Assembly (NCBI RefSeq): GCF_900215625.1
Contig: NZ_OBEK01000001.1
Coordinates: forward strand, 62,001 to 126,000
Direction of reading: 5' to 3'
DNA: 64,000 bases
Source of the DNA: Terribacillus aidingensis
GTDB taxonomy: Bacteria > Bacillota > Bacilli > Bacillales > Amphibacillaceae
Part shown: in pieces, positions 1 through 10,300 of the stretch
How the letters are laid out: each line of letters opens with the position of its first letter
How positions within the stretch are numbered: the stretch's first letter is position 1
The notes under the pieces: generated by a model
What the model saw: only the letters and a program-made list of their open reading frames with translations
Told to the model about the DNA's origin: nothing
The model's database searches: none
Program-made: the position numbers and the translations under genes

Positions 1-438
1 GATTTGATCATAATAGTCGCGGTATGCTTGCTTCAAATCTCTTTTTTCATATTCCTCTTTGTAAATATCAAGATCAATTCCCCATTCGCGAATCCAGTGA
101 ACAGATCCTATCACGTAATCAAATGGATGCTGATCTAGAAATTCTGCCATTTCTGCTTCTTTACCAGGTGTATAATCCATTTCAATGCCCATTTTCACTG
201 GAAGTTTTAGTTTTTTAATATCTTCGAAGAAGGCTAGATAATCTTGGAAGTGCAGTGTCCGCCGGTTCTCAACCCAAGGATTGGATAAGATTTTATTTGT
301 TTCCTGGAAGAAATACGCATGCTCAGAAATTCCGAATTCCTCAATTCCCTTACTGCGTGCCGATGCAAGGTACTCGTGAATATATTCCAATGAGAAAGTG
401 CCTGTTTCTGCCATATGTACATGATAATCTGTCAGCAA
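1..438 (-). CDS. histidinol-phosphatase (PHP/HisJ family), 3' part missing
   Basis: The reading frame runs off the left edge; 146 codons are visible and the C-terminal part is missing. The product starts MLTDYHVHM, giving the HxH metal site (His6, His8) of PHP phosphoesterases, and continues with GISEHAYF, an internal GIEMDY and IGSVHW, a pattern typical of HisJ/HisK histidinol-phosphatases that remove phosphate from L-histidinol phosphate in histidine synthesis. The TTG start at 438 is chosen because AGGAGTGG lies about 8 nt upstream. No other his gene is in view, so the exact substrate is inferred from family resemblance; another PHP phosphoesterase remains possible. Confidence 0.8.
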   Translation of the reverse strand, partial: MLTDYHVHMAETGTFSLEYIHEYLASARSKGIEEFGISEHAYFFQETNKILSNPWVENRRTLHFQDYLAFFEDIKKLKLPVKMGIEMDYTPGKEAEMAEFLDQHPFDYVIGSVHWIREWGIDLDIYKEEYEKRDLKQAYRDYYDQI

Positions 439-535
439 TATGTTCCACTCCTATCAACTAAGTTAAAAATATTTTGACATATTATATGAGATGTTCCAAG
501 TAGAGATTTGTAAGGTAATCTTTAAAATGGGGAAA

Positions 536-566
536 TGAAAAAGCTCTGCCTTTTCAGGAGAGCTTC
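536..566 (-). terminator. intrinsic terminator of the 27-aa peptide gene
   Basis: On the minus strand AAGCTCT-CCT / AGG-AGAGCTT forms a stem with a short loop (541-565), followed by a T run. It lies just after the small peptide gene. Confidence 0.6.
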
Positions 567-580
567 AAGAAGAAAAAATA

Positions 581-664
581 TTATAGAATAGAGTTCAAGT
601 AGCCACCGACACTGCTCAGTAGTAATGTTGCTGCAAGAATCATATTAAAGCGACTGTTTTTCAT
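581..664 (-). CDS. small hydrophobic peptide, 27 aa, unknown
   Basis: The short frame MKNSRF... ends ...YLNSIL. It has an ATG start, a GGGTAGG-like ribosome site upstream, a basic N-terminus followed by a hydrophobic stretch (roughly residues 8-27), and an intrinsic terminator directly downstream. Together these suggest a free-standing small membrane peptide gene rather than a chance frame. I do not recognise the family. It could be a membrane-acting small protein or a type I toxin-like peptide, but no antisense RNA can be demonstrated from sequence alone. Confidence 0.45.
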   Translation of the reverse strand: MKNSRFNMILAATLLLSSVGGYLNSIL

Positions 665-820
665 GATATTCCTACCCTTTCTGTTGATTTATATTCGTTA
701 GTTTTATCTTACCCGCTTTGTTGTTGTTGTAACCTCTGATCTTATTAATATCATAGCACCCAGCCGGCTTGTATTTCTTCTCAATCGTGTATAAAAAATG
801 TGGAAAAAATGTGGAATGAA

Positions 821-858
821 AAAATCGGCAGCATGCTTGTCGCGATGCCGCCGATTTT
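821..858. terminator. long hairpin in the 665-1096 gap
   Basis: AAAATCGGCAGCAT (821-834) pairs with ATGCCGCCGATTTT (845-858) with one mismatch. It has terminator form on both strands, but no gene that would end here was found. The rest of the 665-1096 stretch shows no gene. Confidence 0.45.
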
Positions 859-1096
859 AGAATCGTCTCATTTGTAACTAATGAGGTGTAAAGTATTCAA
901 TGTAAATCTAATGTAAGGTTGTCTACTTATTATAAAGTCTTGTTTTAAAAAAATAAACAGTTATTTTTCATTTTACAAAGGCGATGAAGAATGTGTTTTG
1001 ACTGATTTGCTGCTGACTGCCGGACTGGGGGGACAATTCATATAAGAAGTTCAATTGAATGCTTTCGTTTGACGCACTCTATTTCCTACGAATCAT

Positions 1097-1125
1097 TTGT
1101 TTGCATACTTTCTTTCGGGTATAAT
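1097..1125 (+). promoter_or_regulatory. sigma-A-type promoter for yybS-gdpP-rplI
   Basis: TTGTTT (1097-1102), a 17-nt spacer and TATAAT (1120-1125). Transcription from here would give a leader of about 130 nt before yybS. Confidence 0.5.
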
Positions 1126-1144
1126 TGGTGGGTAGCATTTTTTC

Positions 1145-1219
1145 AGATGAGAGGGCTGTTTTGCGCACCTTCATCTCTTTCAAGCGAACGCAAGCACAGC
1201 CTAAGCAGCTGTGCTTTTT
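1145..1219 (+). promoter_or_regulatory. leader with terminator and competing antiterminator
   Basis: AAGCACAGC (1192-1200) and GCTGTGCTT (1208-1216) form a 9-bp terminator stem followed by T residues, upstream of the yybS start. GGCTGT (1154-1159) can pair with ACAGCC (1196-1201) and TTGCG (1161-1165) with CGCAA (1189-1193), which would disrupt the terminator. A third helix, AGATGA/TCATCT (1145-1150/1171-1176), would lock up the 5' arm of that antiterminator. This is the design of an attenuator or riboswitch; the ligand is unknown and I do not recognise a known family. Confidence 0.5.
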
Positions 1220-1262
1220 CTACACTTGCTTCATTACATATTCAAATGGGGTGTCACGATTC

Positions 1263-2201
1263 ATGAAAAACGGTCGACAACTGACGGAAGGAGCTATGCT
1301 GGGGGCAATTTACCTTGTACTGCTGCTGATTGCTATATATGTTCCTTTCATTAAGATTTTTGCCTATTTTGCTTTGCCAGTACCAATTATTTTGTATTGG
1401 CTTCGGCATGGAATCAAGTCAGGTTTCACTTTTTCTGCAGCAATTCTGCTGTTATCAATCATAGCGAGTCCGGCGGGTATACTGACTACTCTAACCATAG
1501 CAATTGGAGCCTCCATGACGGGGTATGCGTTGCATCGTAAACAAACAACTTATGAAGCATTGCTAAAGGGAACAGCGGGTTATGCGCTTGGCGTGACAAT
1601 CTTCTGGGTGTTAACGCAAGCAATAACTGGGATTAATATTATTGAAACAGCACAGACCAGCATGCAAGCAACAATGCAAGAGGTACGCACCCAAATGAAT
1701 GATTTAGGCGTTGCGACTCCTGAGGAACGCTGGGGGCAAGTGACCGAAATGATTGATTATATCTTCGTTCTTGTTCCAACCTTGATTGCAATTTATTCTC
1801 TCTTGTATGCGTTTGTAACGCAATGGCTGGCGCAAAAGGTTCATAACCGGCAGCAGAAGGAAAAGATCTTGTATCCGCCATTTCGCCGTTTTAACTTGCC
1901 TGTTATTGTGCTGTTTATTTACTTTATTGGATCTTTTGCTCGTTGGTTCAATATAGACCCGAACGGCGGCTTGTATCCATTTGTAGTGAACATCACTGAG
2001 TTTGCAGGAATATTGCTTATCATCCAAGGATTTGCGTTTATGTTTTATTTTGCTTATGAGCGGAAACTAGCAAAGGTATTTCCGATTTTAACTGTTATAT
2101 TCTCTATTCTTTTAGGGCCTATCCTGCTGTATCTCGTACGGGTTTTGGGTATAATTGATATAGGATTCAGGCTTCGGGAACGGCTGAGCAGCAAGAAATA
2201 G
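1263..2201 (+). CDS. yybS: YybS-like DUF2232 membrane protein
   Basis: This 312-aa polytopic membrane protein begins MKNGRQLTEGAMLGAI, the conserved opening of the YybS/DUF2232 family, and has about eight hydrophobic segments. The ATG at 1263 is preferred over upstream in-frame starts because those fall in the leader hairpins and GGGGTG precedes this one. It is first in a likely operon with gdpP and rplI; a 36-nt gap separates it from gdpP. The biochemical role is not established; the fold resembles substrate-binding (S) components of ECF transporters, but that is only a family-level resemblance. Confidence 0.85.
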   Translation: MKNGRQLTEGAMLGAIYLVLLLIAIYVPFIKIFAYFALPVPIILYWLRHGIKSGFTFSAAILLLSIIASPAGILTTLTIAIGASMTGYALHRKQTTYEALLKGTAGYALGVTIFWVLTQAITGINIIETAQTSMQATMQEVRTQMNDLGVATPEERWGQVTEMIDYIFVLVPTLIAIYSLLYAFVTQWLAQKVHNRQQKEKILYPPFRRFNLPVIVLFIYFIGSFARWFNIDPNGGLYPFVVNITEFAGILLIIQGFAFMFYFAYERKLAKVFPILTVIFSILLGPILLYLVRVLGIIDIGFRLRERLSSKK

Positions 2202-2237
2202 CATGGTCGCGGAATTTAGGTTTAGGAGCTGACATAT

Positions 2238-4208
2238 ATGCCAGAGATATTTAAGAAACCAACATTGAGTAAGCATTTAATCGTGACATATGCGCTTGCT
2301 GTCGTCCTGCTTGTTTGTGTGTGGTTTTATGAATGGAAGCTTGGACTGCCATTGACAGTACTCCTGGCTCTTTCTTTCTTTTACAGCATTGTGACGGAGC
2401 AGCGGATGCAAGACAAAACAGAGGAGTATATCTCCACCATGTCTCACCGTGTGAAAAAGGTCGGTGAGGAAGCGCTGTTGGAAATGCCAATCGGTATTGT
2501 GCTTTACAGTGAAAACTACCAGATTGAGTGGACGACACCGTATATGAACAGATTTGCAGAGGATACACTTGTAGGTGTGCCGCTGGATGATTTGTCAGAA
2601 GCGCTAATCCCGGCAATTAAAGATGAGAAAAACGAGGTATGGATTACACTAGACGATTATGACTTCTTGACCGTCATTAAGAAGGAAGAACGGCTGTTAT
2701 ACCTGTTTGACCGAACGAAGCAGCTCGAGATACAAAACTTATATAACGAAGAGCAAACAGTCTTAGCTATTATCTTTTTAGATAACTACGAAGAGATGAC
2801 ACAGAATTTAGATGATACAGCAAAGAGTCAAATAAATTCCCGTGTCACGGCGCAGCTGAATGAATGGTCGCGCCAAAAAGGATTGTATCTGAAGCGTACC
2901 TCACAAGAACGTTTCCTTGCGGTATTGAATCATCGCATCTTAAGGGATTTGGAGAAAGGTAAATTTGAGATCCTAGATGAGATCCGAGGATTGATTACGG
3001 ATCAGAATATCCCCATTACACTGAGCATTGGTGTGGGGGCAGGCGGGCAGTCATTGCCTGAGCTTGGGGAGCTTGCACAGTCCAGCTTAGACCTTGCACT
3101 TGGCAGAGGCGGTGACCAGGTTGCTATTAAAGGAGAAGGCGGTAAAGTACGCTTCTACGGCGGTAAAACAAATCCGATGGAGAAGCGGACACGAGTAAGA
3201 GCTCGCGTTATTTCGCACGCATTAAAGGAACTGGTTAAACAGAGTGAACAAGTACTCATCATGGGACATAAAGCGCCTGATATGGATTCAATCGGAGCTG
3301 CTATCGGTATTTTGAAGATTGCCGAAGCAAATGATACGGTTGGACATATTGTCTTGGATAAGCAAGATATTCATACTGGTGTTTCTAAGCTGACGACTGC
3401 TATTCAAGCGGATGAGGAACTTTGGGAGCAATTCATTAGTCCGGAAGAAGCATTGGATCGAGTGACAAAGAACACGCTTGTTGTTGTTGTAGATACACAT
3501 AAGCCTGTACTGGTGGCAGAAGAGAAACTGCTTAGCAAGTCAGAACATGTAGTCGTTATTGATCACCATCGCCGGGCAGAAGAATTTATTGAAAAGCCGA
3601 CGCTTGTTTATATGGAACCGTATGCTTCTTCAACAGCGGAGCTTGTGACCGAACTATTGGACTACCAGCCTAAGAAGCTGCGACTTTCCACACTAGAAGC
3701 AAGTGCCCTGCTTGCAGGAATTATCGTTGATACGAAAAGCTTTACACTTCGCACAGGTTCGCGTACATTTGACGCTGCCTCCAATCTTCGTTCGAAGGGT
3801 GCAGATACAGTCTTGGTGCAGCGCTTTATGAAAGAAGATTTGGATACGTATGTGAAGCGGGCACATTTGATAGAACATACAGAGATTTACCGGGAAGGTA
3901 TTGCCATTTCGACAGCAGAACCAGGGCAAGTATTTGGACCGGTTGTGATTGCTCAAGCCGCAGACACACTGCTGACAATGGATGGCGTCAGTGCCAGCTT
4001 TGTCATTTCAGAACGTGAAGACGGCCGAATTGGTATTAGTGCCAGATCACTTGGACAAGTGAATGTACAGGTAATCATGGAAAAAATGAATGGCGGCGGT
4101 CACCTGACCAATGCTGCCACACAGATTGCTGACAAGACCGTGCAGGAAGCGAAAGCAGAACTGCAGCGGATTGTTGAAGAATATGTTGAAGGGAGAAATG
4201 AAGAATGA
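2238..4208 (+). CDS. gdpP: GdpP cyclic-di-AMP phosphodiesterase
   Basis: This 656-aa protein carries two N-terminal membrane helices (about 13-55), a PAS-like region (about 80-150), a degenerate GGDEF region (about 170-305) and a C-terminal DHH-DHHA1 phosphodiesterase. The DHH part shows GHKAPDMDS near residue 342, VIDHH near 440 and NGGGH near 616. The family hydrolyses c-di-AMP to pApA and so affects potassium and osmotic balance, wall stress and beta-lactam tolerance. It starts after TTTAGGAG. Its TGA overlaps the rplI ATG (ATGA), indicating translational coupling. Length and order match the Bacillus protein. Confidence 0.96.
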   Translation: MPEIFKKPTLSKHLIVTYALAVVLLVCVWFYEWKLGLPLTVLLALSFFYSIVTEQRMQDKTEEYISTMSHRVKKVGEEALLEMPIGIVLYSENYQIEWTTPYMNRFAEDTLVGVPLDDLSEALIPAIKDEKNEVWITLDDYDFLTVIKKEERLLYLFDRTKQLEIQNLYNEEQTVLAIIFLDNYEEMTQNLDDTAKSQINSRVTAQLNEWSRQKGLYLKRTSQERFLAVLNHRILRDLEKGKFEILDEIRGLITDQNIPITLSIGVGAGGQSLPELGELAQSSLDLALGRGGDQVAIKGEGGKVRFYGGKTNPMEKRTRVRARVISHALKELVKQSEQVLIMGHKAPDMDSIGAAIGILKIAEANDTVGHIVLDKQDIHTGVSKLTTAIQADEELWEQFISPEEALDRVTKNTLVVVVDTHKPVLVAEEKLLSKSEHVVVIDHHRRAEEFIEKPTLVYMEPYASSTAELVTELLDYQPKKLRLSTLEASALLAGIIVDTKSFTLRTGSRTFDAASNLRSKGADTVLVQRFMKEDLDTYVKRAHLIEHTEIYREGIAISTAEPGQVFGPVVIAQAADTLLTMDGVSASFVISEREDGRIGISARSLGQVNVQVIMEKMNGGGHLTNAATQIADKTVQEAKAELQRIVEEYVEGRNEE

Positions 4209-4651
4209 AAGTAATTTTCACGGAAGATGTAAAAGGCAAAGGAAAAAAAGGACAAGTAAAAGAAGTGCCAGATGGTTACGCACGCAATTACTTGCTTAAA
4301 AATAACTTGGCTGCACCTGCAACAAAAGGGAACGTAAAAGTCCAGGAAGCAAAAGAAAATAAACAGCAGCAGCTGGAACAGCAAGAAGTAGAAGATGCGA
4401 AGAAGTTAAGTGAGAAGTTGGCAGGCCTTACTGTGGAAGTTAAAGCAAAATCCGGAGAAGGCGGTCGTTTGTTCGGATCCATTACGAGCAAGCAGATTGC
4501 AGATGAGCTGAAAAAAACACACAAAATCAAGATTGATAAACGGAAAATCGAATTAGATGATCCGATCCGTGCGCTTGGTTACCGCGATTTGGATGTCAAA
4601 CTTCACCCAGAAGTAACCGGCAAAATTAAAGTTCATATTAGCGAGCAATAA
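4205..4651 (+). CDS. rplI: 50S ribosomal protein L9
   Basis: A 148-aa protein beginning [16 protein letters not shown] with YARNYL and the long charged connecting helix, then a C-terminal domain containing GGRLFGSIT and HPEV. This is the classic L9 dumbbell that binds 23S rRNA at the base of the L1 stalk. It overlaps gdpP by 4 nt and would be co-transcribed with yybS and gdpP. The usual L9 length is about 148-150 aa, so the gene is complete. Confidence 0.98.
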   Translation: MKVIFTEDVKGKGKKGQVKEVPDGYARNYLLKNNLAAPATKGNVKVQEAKENKQQQLEQQEVEDAKKLSEKLAGLTVEVKAKSGEGGRLFGSITSKQIADELKKTHKIKIDKRKIELDDPIRALGYRDLDVKLHPEVTGKIKVHISEQ

Positions 4652-4683
4652 TAATTTTTCCAGCAAAATACCAATAGCTTTTC

Positions 4684-4723
4684 ATCCCCCTTTTGACACA
4701 AAAGGGGGATATTTCGGTACAAT
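4684..4723 (+). promoter_or_regulatory. 12-bp hairpin overlapping a possible dnaC promoter
   Basis: ATCCCCCTTTTG (4684-4695) and CAAAAGGGGGAT (4699-4710) make a perfect stem with a 3-nt loop, a probable rplI 3' end although no T run follows. TTGACA (4693-4698) lies inside the hairpin and TACAAT (4718-4723) follows after 19 nt, so terminator and dnaC promoter seem to share sequence. The spacer is longer than ideal. Confidence 0.45.
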
Positions 4724-4752
4724 GAAAGCAGTATGCCAGAAATGGGGGAATC

Positions 4753-6120
4753 ATGATGGAAGAAGTCTGGAATGACCGGACCCCTCCACATAATATAGAA
4801 GCAGAGCAAGCAGTGATTGGCGCAATTTTCTTAGAACCGGAAGCACTATCCAGAGCTTCCGAACAGTTAATTGCTGATGATTTCTACCGAGCCAGCCACC
4901 AGCGCATTTTCGATGCAATGATGCGCTTGTCTGACAGAGGAGAACCAGTTGATTTGGTAACTGTCACCACTGCACTTGCAAATGCAAAACTGTTGGAGGA
5001 GGTCGGCGGTGTATCGTATCTCAGTGATCTAGCAAATGCCGTTCCGACAGCAGCAAATATTGAATATTACAGTAAAATTGTTGCTGAGAAAGCCTTATTG
5101 CGACGTTTAATCCGCTCTGCTACAGATATTGTGACTTCAAGCTACGCGAAAGAAGACGAAGTAGAAGATGTCCTGAATGAAGCGGAAAAAACAATTATGG
5201 AAGTTTCCGGACGTAAAAATTCCGGCGCTTTTCAAAATATTAAAGATGTCTTAATCGATGTGTATGATAATATCGAAAAACTGCACCATCAAAGTGCATC
5301 TGTAACAGGAATTCCGACAGGTTACCGGGATTTGGACAAGATGACATCTGGATTCCAACGCAATGATTTAATTATTATTGCTGCTCGTCCGTCGGTTGGT
5401 AAGACAGCCTTTGCTTTGAATATTGCACAAAATGTGTCCATTCATGCAGGAGAGAATGTGGCAATCTTCAGCTTAGAGATGGGAGCAGAACAGCTTGTCT
5501 CCCGTATGCTTTGTGCCGAAGGAAATATTGACGCACAGCGGTTGCGAACAGGTAGCTTGCAGGAAGAAGACTGGGCTAAGCTCACCATGGCGATGGGGAG
5601 CTTATCCAATGCAGGTGTTTATATTGACGATACTCCTGGTATTCGTGTAAGTGATATTCGGTCAAAGTGCCGCCGTCTAAAGCAGGAAGGCGGCATCGGG
5701 ATGATACTGATCGATTACTTGCAGCTCATTATGGGATCCAGCTCAGGGAAAGGCGAAAACCGTCAGCAGGAAGTATCGGAAATATCCCGTTCCTTGAAAG
5801 CTTTGGCACGTGAACTGGAAGTGCCGGTTATCGCACTATCTCAGCTTTCCCGTGGTGTAGAGCAGCGTCAAGATAAGCGTCCAATGATGTCCGATTTGCG
5901 TGAATCCGGAAGTATTGAGCAGGATGCTGATATTGTTGGCTTCCTATACCGAGATGATTATTACGACAAAGAATCCGAGAAACAGAACATCATCGAAATT
6001 ATTCTTGCTAAGCAGCGTAACGGTCCAGTTGGAACAGTTGAGCTGGCATTCGTAAAAGAATACAATAAATTCGTGGATTTGGATCACCGATATTCGGAAA
6101 GTGATATACCGCCTGCATAA
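4753..6120 (+). CDS. dnaC: replicative DNA helicase DnaC (DnaB family)
   Basis: A 455-aa DnaB-type hexameric helicase, called DnaC in Bacillus, that unwinds DNA at the fork. The N-terminal domain has PPHNIEAEQAVIGAIF; the RecA-like C-terminal domain has Walker A ARPSVGKTAFAL near residue 211, SLEMGAEQL, Walker B MILIDYLQL and the SQLSRGVEQRQDKRP motif. GGGGG precedes adjacent ATG codons at 4753 and 4756; the first is annotated. No intein or insertion interrupts it. A strong terminator follows, so it is probably monocistronic between rplI and purA. Confidence 0.97.
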   Translation: MMEEVWNDRTPPHNIEAEQAVIGAIFLEPEALSRASEQLIADDFYRASHQRIFDAMMRLSDRGEPVDLVTVTTALANAKLLEEVGGVSYLSDLANAVPTAANIEYYSKIVAEKALLRRLIRSATDIVTSSYAKEDEVEDVLNEAEKTIMEVSGRKNSGAFQNIKDVLIDVYDNIEKLHHQSASVTGIPTGYRDLDKMTSGFQRNDLIIIAARPSVGKTAFALNIAQNVSIHAGENVAIFSLEMGAEQLVSRMLCAEGNIDAQRLRTGSLQEEDWAKLTMAMGSLSNAGVYIDDTPGIRVSDIRSKCRRLKQEGGIGMILIDYLQLIMGSSSGKGENRQQEVSEISRSLKALARELEVPVIALSQLSRGVEQRQDKRPMMSDLRESGSIEQDADIVGFLYRDDYYDKESEKQNIIEIILAKQRNGPVGTVELAFVKEYNKFVDLDHRYSESDIPPA

Positions 6121-6125
6121 TATCA

Positions 6126-6154
6126 ACACCCTATCAGATGATAGGGTGTTTTTT
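6126..6154 (+). terminator. dnaC terminator
   Basis: ACACCCTATC / GATAGGGTGT stem (6126-6135, 6140-6149) with a 4-nt loop and a T run. Confidence 0.9.
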
Positions 6155-6195
6155 AACGAACAAATATGAAAAGTAATGAATAATTGTTCGGATGT
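6152..6195 (+). promoter_or_regulatory. PurBox pair (PurR operator) upstream of purA
   Basis: The Bacillus PurBox is AWWWCCGAACWWT, acting as two divergent copies. Box B on the minus strand (6183-6195) reads ACATCCGAACAAT, 12 of 13 matches. Box A on the plus strand (6152-6164) matches 10 of 13 around ACGAAC. They are divergent and 18 nt apart, close to the 16-17 nt known for PurR-controlled promoters. Confidence 0.65.
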
Positions 6196-6199
6196 ATCA

Positions 6200-7559
<1,360 letters not shown>

Positions 7560-7563
7560 AATG

Positions 7564-7594
7564 AGAAATCGTCCTGCTGGGGCGATTTCTTTTT
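7564..7594 (+). terminator. purA terminator
   Basis: AGAAATCG (7564-7571) / CGATTTCT (7583-7590) stem followed by T residues. Confidence 0.85.
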
Positions 7595-7627
7595 ACTTCC
7601 AAATAGCCCCATAACACCCCCCTTACA

Positions 7628-7656
7628 AAGACATTTTCTGCGAATTGCTGTAAAAT
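7628..7656 (+). promoter_or_regulatory. probable wal operon promoter
   Basis: AAGACA (7628-7633), 17-nt spacer, TAAAAT (7651-7656), about 85 nt upstream of walR. Confidence 0.45.
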
Positions 7657-7739
7657 AGAAATAGTATGCACAAACTGAACTAACAGGATAAATGCAATTT
7701 CTTTCAGATAAAAATTATACGAGAAAGCGTGGGAATACG

Positions 7740-8444
7740 ATGAACCATAAGATACTAGTGGTAGATGACGAGAAACCAATCGCTGATATATTGAAGTTTA
7801 ACCTAGAAAAAGAAGGATACGAGGTAGTCTGTGCCTATGACGGTGACGAGGCAGTTGAACTCGTACAGCAGGAAAACCCAGATTTGATTTTATTGGATAT
7901 TATGCTGCCAAATAAAGATGGCAATGAAGTATGCCGGGAAGTACGCAAGACGCACAATATGCCAATCATCATGCTGACAGCAAAGGATGCAGAGATTGAT
8001 AAGGTACTCGGTCTTGAACTTGGTGCAGATGATTACGTAACAAAACCGTTCAGTAATCGGGAAGTGATTGCACGTGTGAAAGCGAATCTCCGCAGACAGG
8101 CACAAATTCCGGAAGAAGACAGCAAGGAAAACAAAGACATCGAGATAGGGAAACTTGTTATTCATCCCGAGGCTTACACGGTCACAAATGATGGTGTGCA
8201 AGTTGAATTAACACACCGAGAGTTTGAATTGCTTCATTACTTGGCGCGTCACAGCGGACAAGTTATGACACGTGAACACTTGTTAGAAACTGTATGGGGA
8301 TACGACTATTTTGGGGATGTCCGTACAGTAGACGTAACCGTTCGCCGTCTCCGCGAGAAGATAGAAGACAATCCAAGCAGTCCGCTTTGGATAATTACAA
8401 GAAGGGGTGTAGGATATTATCTTCGCAGCCCTGAACAGGAGTAA
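7740..8444 (+). CDS. walR: response regulator WalR (YycF)
   Basis: A 234-aa OmpR/PhoB-type regulator: receiver domain with acidic DDE at 9-11, phospho-acceptor Asp53 in [12 protein letters not shown] and Lys in VTKPFS, then a winged helix with [13 protein letters not shown] and [12 protein letters not shown]. It is nearly identical in motif to Bacillus WalR, which controls autolysins and wall synthesis and is usually essential. Start at 7740 follows GTGGGA. The complete walRKHIJ-htrA order is preserved, and only 5 nt separate it from walK. Confidence 0.97.
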   Translation: MNHKILVVDDEKPIADILKFNLEKEGYEVVCAYDGDEAVELVQQENPDLILLDIMLPNKDGNEVCREVRKTHNMPIIMLTAKDAEIDKVLGLELGADDYVTKPFSNREVIARVKANLRRQAQIPEEDSKENKDIEIGKLVIHPEAYTVTNDGVQVELTHREFELLHYLARHSGQVMTREHLLETVWGYDYFGDVRTVDVTVRRLREKIEDNPSSPLWIITRRGVGYYLRSPEQE

Positions 8445-8449
8445 TAGCA

Positions 8450-10300
8450 ATGAATAAAATAGGCTTCTTTCGTTCCGTGAGCCTGAAATTGGTTCTTGTC
8501 TATATTTTGCTGCTGATCATCGCGCTTTTGCTGATCGGCGTCTTTTTTACAAACAGTTTAGAGAACCAGCTTATCAAAAATACCAGAGTCTCATTGGAGT
8601 CCAACATTGAATGGCTGAATCAATCGTTAGTCCAGGAATTTGAAGAGGAAAGATCTCCTACCGATCCGACTTTAGAAGAAGATATAGCCGATTTGCTCGT
8701 CAATTACTCGGACGGGGATAATACAAAGATTCAAGTAATTGATAACCAGAGACAGCTAGTAGGTACGAGTGAACCCAGCGGGCAGGATATAATAGGTGCT
8801 CGTGTAATAGAAAATAATATTATTCAGGCCATCACCAATAATGGAATTCTCCCTTCTGGAGAGCAATCGAATATTGTTATTGATGAAGATACAGGTGATC
8901 GTACGCTTCGATATTATGATGAAATAATGAGGACAGGCAGTAATGGAGAAGAAGAATTACTCGGAATTATCTATGTGCGTAAATCAATAGAAGATGTATA
9001 TACTCAGTTGAAGAGTACAAATATTATCTTCTTGCAAGCAACCTTTATCGCTTTGATATTTGCTGCCATTTTAGGAATTCTCATTGCCCGGGCAATAACG
9101 AAGCCTATCAAAGAGATGCAAAAGCAAGCACGCATCATGGCTACAGGGGACTTTTCGAAACGAGTAAATGTATATGGCGAAGATGAAATCGGACAGCTTG
9201 CTCGCACTTTTAATCATATGAACGATGAACTGCGGCAGGCACATATGCGCACAGAAGGCGAGCGCAGAAAGCTGAGCTCAGTGCTTTCCCATATGTCAGA
9301 TGGTGTTATCGCAACAGACAGGAACGGAGCGATCACCTTGATGAATGCGCCAGCAGAAAGTCTGATTGGGCGCAGTGCTGAAGAAGTTCGCGGACAATTT
9401 CTAATTGAAGTTTTAAACTTGAATGAAAAAATAGTAGATATAACCGAAATACAAGAGACAGGCTCGATTATAATTGATATGAGTGATGATGATCAATATT
9501 TACTGCTGCGCTGTAATTTTTCGATTGTGCAGGATGAATATGAGCAGATTAGCGGATTCATTACTGTAATCAGTGATGTGACAGAGCAAGAACAAATTGA
9601 ACAGGAGCGCCGGGAATTTGTTTCAAATGTATCTCATGAGCTCCGAACACCGCTGACAACGATGAGAAGTTATTTAGAAGCATTAACAGATGGTGCATGG
9701 AAAGATGAAGGTATCGCTCCTCACTTCCTTGATGTAACGCAACAGGAGACGGACCGAATGATACGTCTTGTTAATGACTTGCTGCAGCTTTCCCGTATGG
9801 ATAGCAGTAATTATACGATGGAATGGCAGCGAATTGATTTTACGGAATTCTTCCATCATGTGATTGACCGATTTGACATGAACAAGCGTGAGGATATCCA
9901 CTTTGAACGCTATTTGCCGAAGGATGAGGCAATTGTTACGGTTGACCAAGATAAGATGATGCAAGTGCTGGATAATATCATCAGTAATGCGATTAAGTAT
10001 TCTCCAGATGGCGGGACAATTCGTTTCCGTCTCCGTAAGGATAGCCAGAAGCTTCTCATCAGCATTTCTGACGAAGGAATGGGAATTGCACATGAAAAAC
10101 TCGATAAGATATTCGAACGTTTTTACCGAACAGACAAAGCGCGTACACGTAAACTAGGCGGTACAGGACTAGGTTTAGCGATTGCGAAAGATCTTGTTGA
10201 TGCGCACCACGGAGTGATTTGGGCTGAAAGCAAGGAAGGAAGAGGTACAACTGTGCTCTTCACCATTCCGCTTAATCGGAAAAGGGGTGAGCTGCGATGA
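8450..10300 (+). CDS. walK: sensor histidine kinase WalK (YycG)
   Basis: A 616-aa membrane kinase with TM1 (about 12-32), an extracytoplasmic PAS-like domain, TM2 (about 184-205), HAMP (about 206-258), a cytoplasmic PAS (about 265-375), HisKA with His396 in NVSHELRTPLTTMRSY, and HATPase motifs NAIKYSPDGG, DEGMGIA and GGTGLGLAIAK. It phosphorylates WalR in response to wall status and is held in check by WalH and WalI. Its stop overlaps the walH start (ATGA), consistent with coupled translation. Confidence 0.97.
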   Translation: MNKIGFFRSVSLKLVLVYILLLIIALLLIGVFFTNSLENQLIKNTRVSLESNIEWLNQSLVQEFEEERSPTDPTLEEDIADLLVNYSDGDNTKIQVIDNQRQLVGTSEPSGQDIIGARVIENNIIQAITNNGILPSGEQSNIVIDEDTGDRTLRYYDEIMRTGSNGEEELLGIIYVRKSIEDVYTQLKSTNIIFLQATFIALIFAAILGILIARAITKPIKEMQKQARIMATGDFSKRVNVYGEDEIGQLARTFNHMNDELRQAHMRTEGERRKLSSVLSHMSDGVIATDRNGAITLMNAPAESLIGRSAEEVRGQFLIEVLNLNEKIVDITEIQETGSIIIDMSDDDQYLLLRCNFSIVQDEYEQISGFITVISDVTEQEQIEQERREFVSNVSHELRTPLTTMRSYLEALTDGAWKDEGIAPHFLDVTQQETDRMIRLVNDLLQLSRMDSSNYTMEWQRIDFTEFFHHVIDRFDMNKREDIHFERYLPKDEAIVTVDQDKMMQVLDNIISNAIKYSPDGGTIRFRLRKDSQKLLISISDEGMGIAHEKLDKIFERFYRTDKARTRKLGGTGLGLAIAKDLVDAHHGVIWAESKEGRGTTVLFTIPLNRKRGELR

